From positions 1-32,851 of the forward strand of contig JANLIB010000005.1 in NCBI GenBank assembly GCA_024653675.1: a stretch of DNA of 32,851 nucleotides, read 5' to 3'. Within the stretch, counting starts at the first letter, position 1, and every line of letters starts with the position of its first letter. Under the pieces are notes generated by a model. That model worked only from the letters and a program-made list of their open reading frames with translations, did no database searches and was not told where the DNA came from. Shown here piece after piece: positions 31,934 through 32,851 of this stretch. This stretch comes from Gallionella sp. GTDB lineage: Bacteria; Pseudomonadota; Gammaproteobacteria; Burkholderiales; Gallionellaceae. Position numbers and translations under genes: made by a program.

Positions 31934-32851
31934 TGGGGTATCCATATAATTACGGTAACGATACAATTATGCAATGGAATCAGCACACGCCTCCAAACAG
32001 AAGACATCTCCCAAAGCCGGGGTTGATTACCCGCGCAACTACGCCGAGTTTATGGCGTGGTTCCCGGATGACGCCGCCTGTGTCGACTATCTTGACTGGC
32101 TTCGCTGGAAAGAGGGCTTTGAGTGCCCAACGTGCCACGGCAGCAAGGGTTGGCGCATGAAGAACGGCAAATGGTGGTGCGAAGCATGTCGTAACCGCGT
32201 CTCTTCTACCGCCGGCACCATCTTTCATCGCACCAAGACACCACTGACTGTTTGGTTTGCCGCTGCGTGGCATGTCACCTTCGCTAAAAATGGCGTTTCT
32301 GCCAAAACGCTGCATCGAATCCTTGGATTTGGCTCCTATCAAACAGCATGGGCAATGTTGCACCGTTTCCGGTGCGCTATTAGCCATGCCGGGCACGATA
32401 TGTTGTCCGGGCATATCGAGGTGGACGAAACTGTCTTTGGCGGCGTCAGGCACGGTAAACGCGGACGCGGGGCCGATGGCAAGGTGATGGTCGCCGTCGC
32501 CGTGGAATTGCTCTCGCCAAAGGGCTTTGGGCGCTGCCGCTTGCAGATTATTTCCAATGCGGATACCGGAACACTTAAGAAGTTTATTCAAAAACATGTA
32601 CTGCCCGGTTCCGCCATTTACACGGACGGGCTGAATTCTTATCCGGGTGCCGCGAAAGACGATTACATCCACCACGGAACGTCCATCAAAGGCTCTGGCA
32701 AAGAGGCTAACGAAGTTTTGCCAGGCGTGCACCGCGTGGCCGCGCTGGTTAAACGCTGGCTGATGGGTACGCATCAAGGCTCCTATGAAGAAGATCATCT
32801 TCAAGCCTACCTCGACGAATTTGCTTTCCGGTTTAACCGCCGCAAATCCTC
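31934..32851 (+). mobile_element. IS1595-family insertion sequence, left part
   Basis: GGGGTATCCATATAATTACG at 31934 onward looks like the left terminal repeat of an IS1595-family element, just upstream of the transposase gene. The right end lies outside the window, so the matching repeat and the target duplication cannot be seen. The left boundary is approximate. Confidence 0.65.
31974..32851 (+). CDS. IS1595-family transposase, cut by the window end
   Basis: At least 292 aa, open to the last base, and missing from the ORF track because no stop is reached. An N-terminal zinc ribbon has CPTCHG and CEACRN at about 43-68. The catalytic core shows GHIEVDETVFGG (first Asp), IYTDGLNSYPG (second Asp) and HQGSYEEDHLQAYLDEFAFRFNRR near the end, the ISXO2/IS1595 DDE-type signature. 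The frame is intact as far as it can be seen. ATG at 31974 is preferred over the out-of-frame ATG at 31969. Confidence 0.9.
   Translation, partial: MESAHASKQKTSPKAGVDYPRNYAEFMAWFPDDAACVDYLDWLRWKEGFECPTCHGSKGWRMKNGKWWCEACRNRVSSTAGTIFHRTKTPLTVWFAAAWHVTFAKNGVSAKTLHRILGFGSYQTAWAMLHRFRCAISHAGHDMLSGHIEVDETVFGGVRHGKRGRGADGKVMVAVAVELLSPKGFGRCRLQIISNADTGTLKKFIQKHVLPGSAIYTDGLNSYPGAAKDDYIHHGTSIKGSGKEANEVLPGVHRVAALVKRWLMGTHQGSYEEDHLQAYLDEFAFRFNRRKS

Noticed and set aside
31980-32804. 274-aa minus ORF at the right end
   Set aside because: It is the shadow of the IS1595 transposase, whose plus frame carries the zinc ribbon and DDE motifs.

Overview
The window looks like chromosomal DNA of a betaproteobacterium, most likely in the Nitrosomonadales/Gallionellaceae neighbourhood. 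This is inferred from gene order (maf|yceD-rpmF-plsX-fabH-fabD-fabG, surE-pcm-nlpD, suf genes, dksA), moderately high GC and abundant intergenic palindromic repeats; no rRNA gene is present to confirm it.

Layout. (1) 1-1.5 kb: a FecR-domain protein with a twin-arginine-like leader, then a repeat-rich spacer. (2) 1.4-8.6 kb: an accessory, defence-like region. It holds an RHH/ParE pair, a HigBA-like pair, a Phd antitoxin followed by a RelE-like toxin gene stopped by an in-frame TGA, a one-helix membrane protein, and a compact operon of a second HigBA-like pair followed 16 bases later by a 1120-aa Mrr-nuclease/DEAH-helicase with six helicase-associated (HA) repeats. The helicase reading frame carries two palindromic-element insertions that keep it open, and a 4-base duplication that rewrites its C-terminus. 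The two HigBA promoters share an operator, TACGC-N5-GCGTA, and both toxin genes start where the transcript should start. (3) 8.7-13.7 kb: a radical SAM protein, nlpD-pcm-surE (rpoS is not next to nlpD) and an MFS transporter. (4) 13.7-14.9 kb: a TacAT-like GNAT toxin/DUF1778 antitoxin pair lying between an intact tRNA-Pro(GGG) and a duplicated tRNA 3' end, as expected for a small tRNA-integrated element. (5) 15.2-22.3 kb: a tightly packed SUF iron-sulfur operon on the minus strand, regulator-sufA-sufB-sufC-sufD-sufS-sufU-nfu-Rieske, headed by an Rrf2 regulator with IscR-spaced cysteines and a palindrome over its own -10 box. (6) 22.4-25.4 kb: a ParA-like ATPase, a small unknown protein and a GspE/PilB-family secretion ATPase. 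(7) 25.4-30.0 kb: fatty-acid initiation genes fabG, fabD, fabH and plsX with rpmF and yceD, without acpP/fabF downstream. (8) 30.0-31.9 kb: maf, an RsmI-like methyltransferase and dksA. (9) 31.9 kb to the end: the left part of an IS1595-family insertion sequence cut by the window edge.

How the parts fit. The housekeeping blocks are mostly tight operons with 4-base ATGA start/stop overlaps. Between them sit several families of inverted repeats (REP-like), one of which interrupts the fabD-fabH spacing and two of which have entered the helicase coding sequence. Five toxin-antitoxin modules occur within about 13 kb. The most unusual part is the HigBA-like/Mrr-HA-helicase operon with its twin HigBA module 6 kb away.
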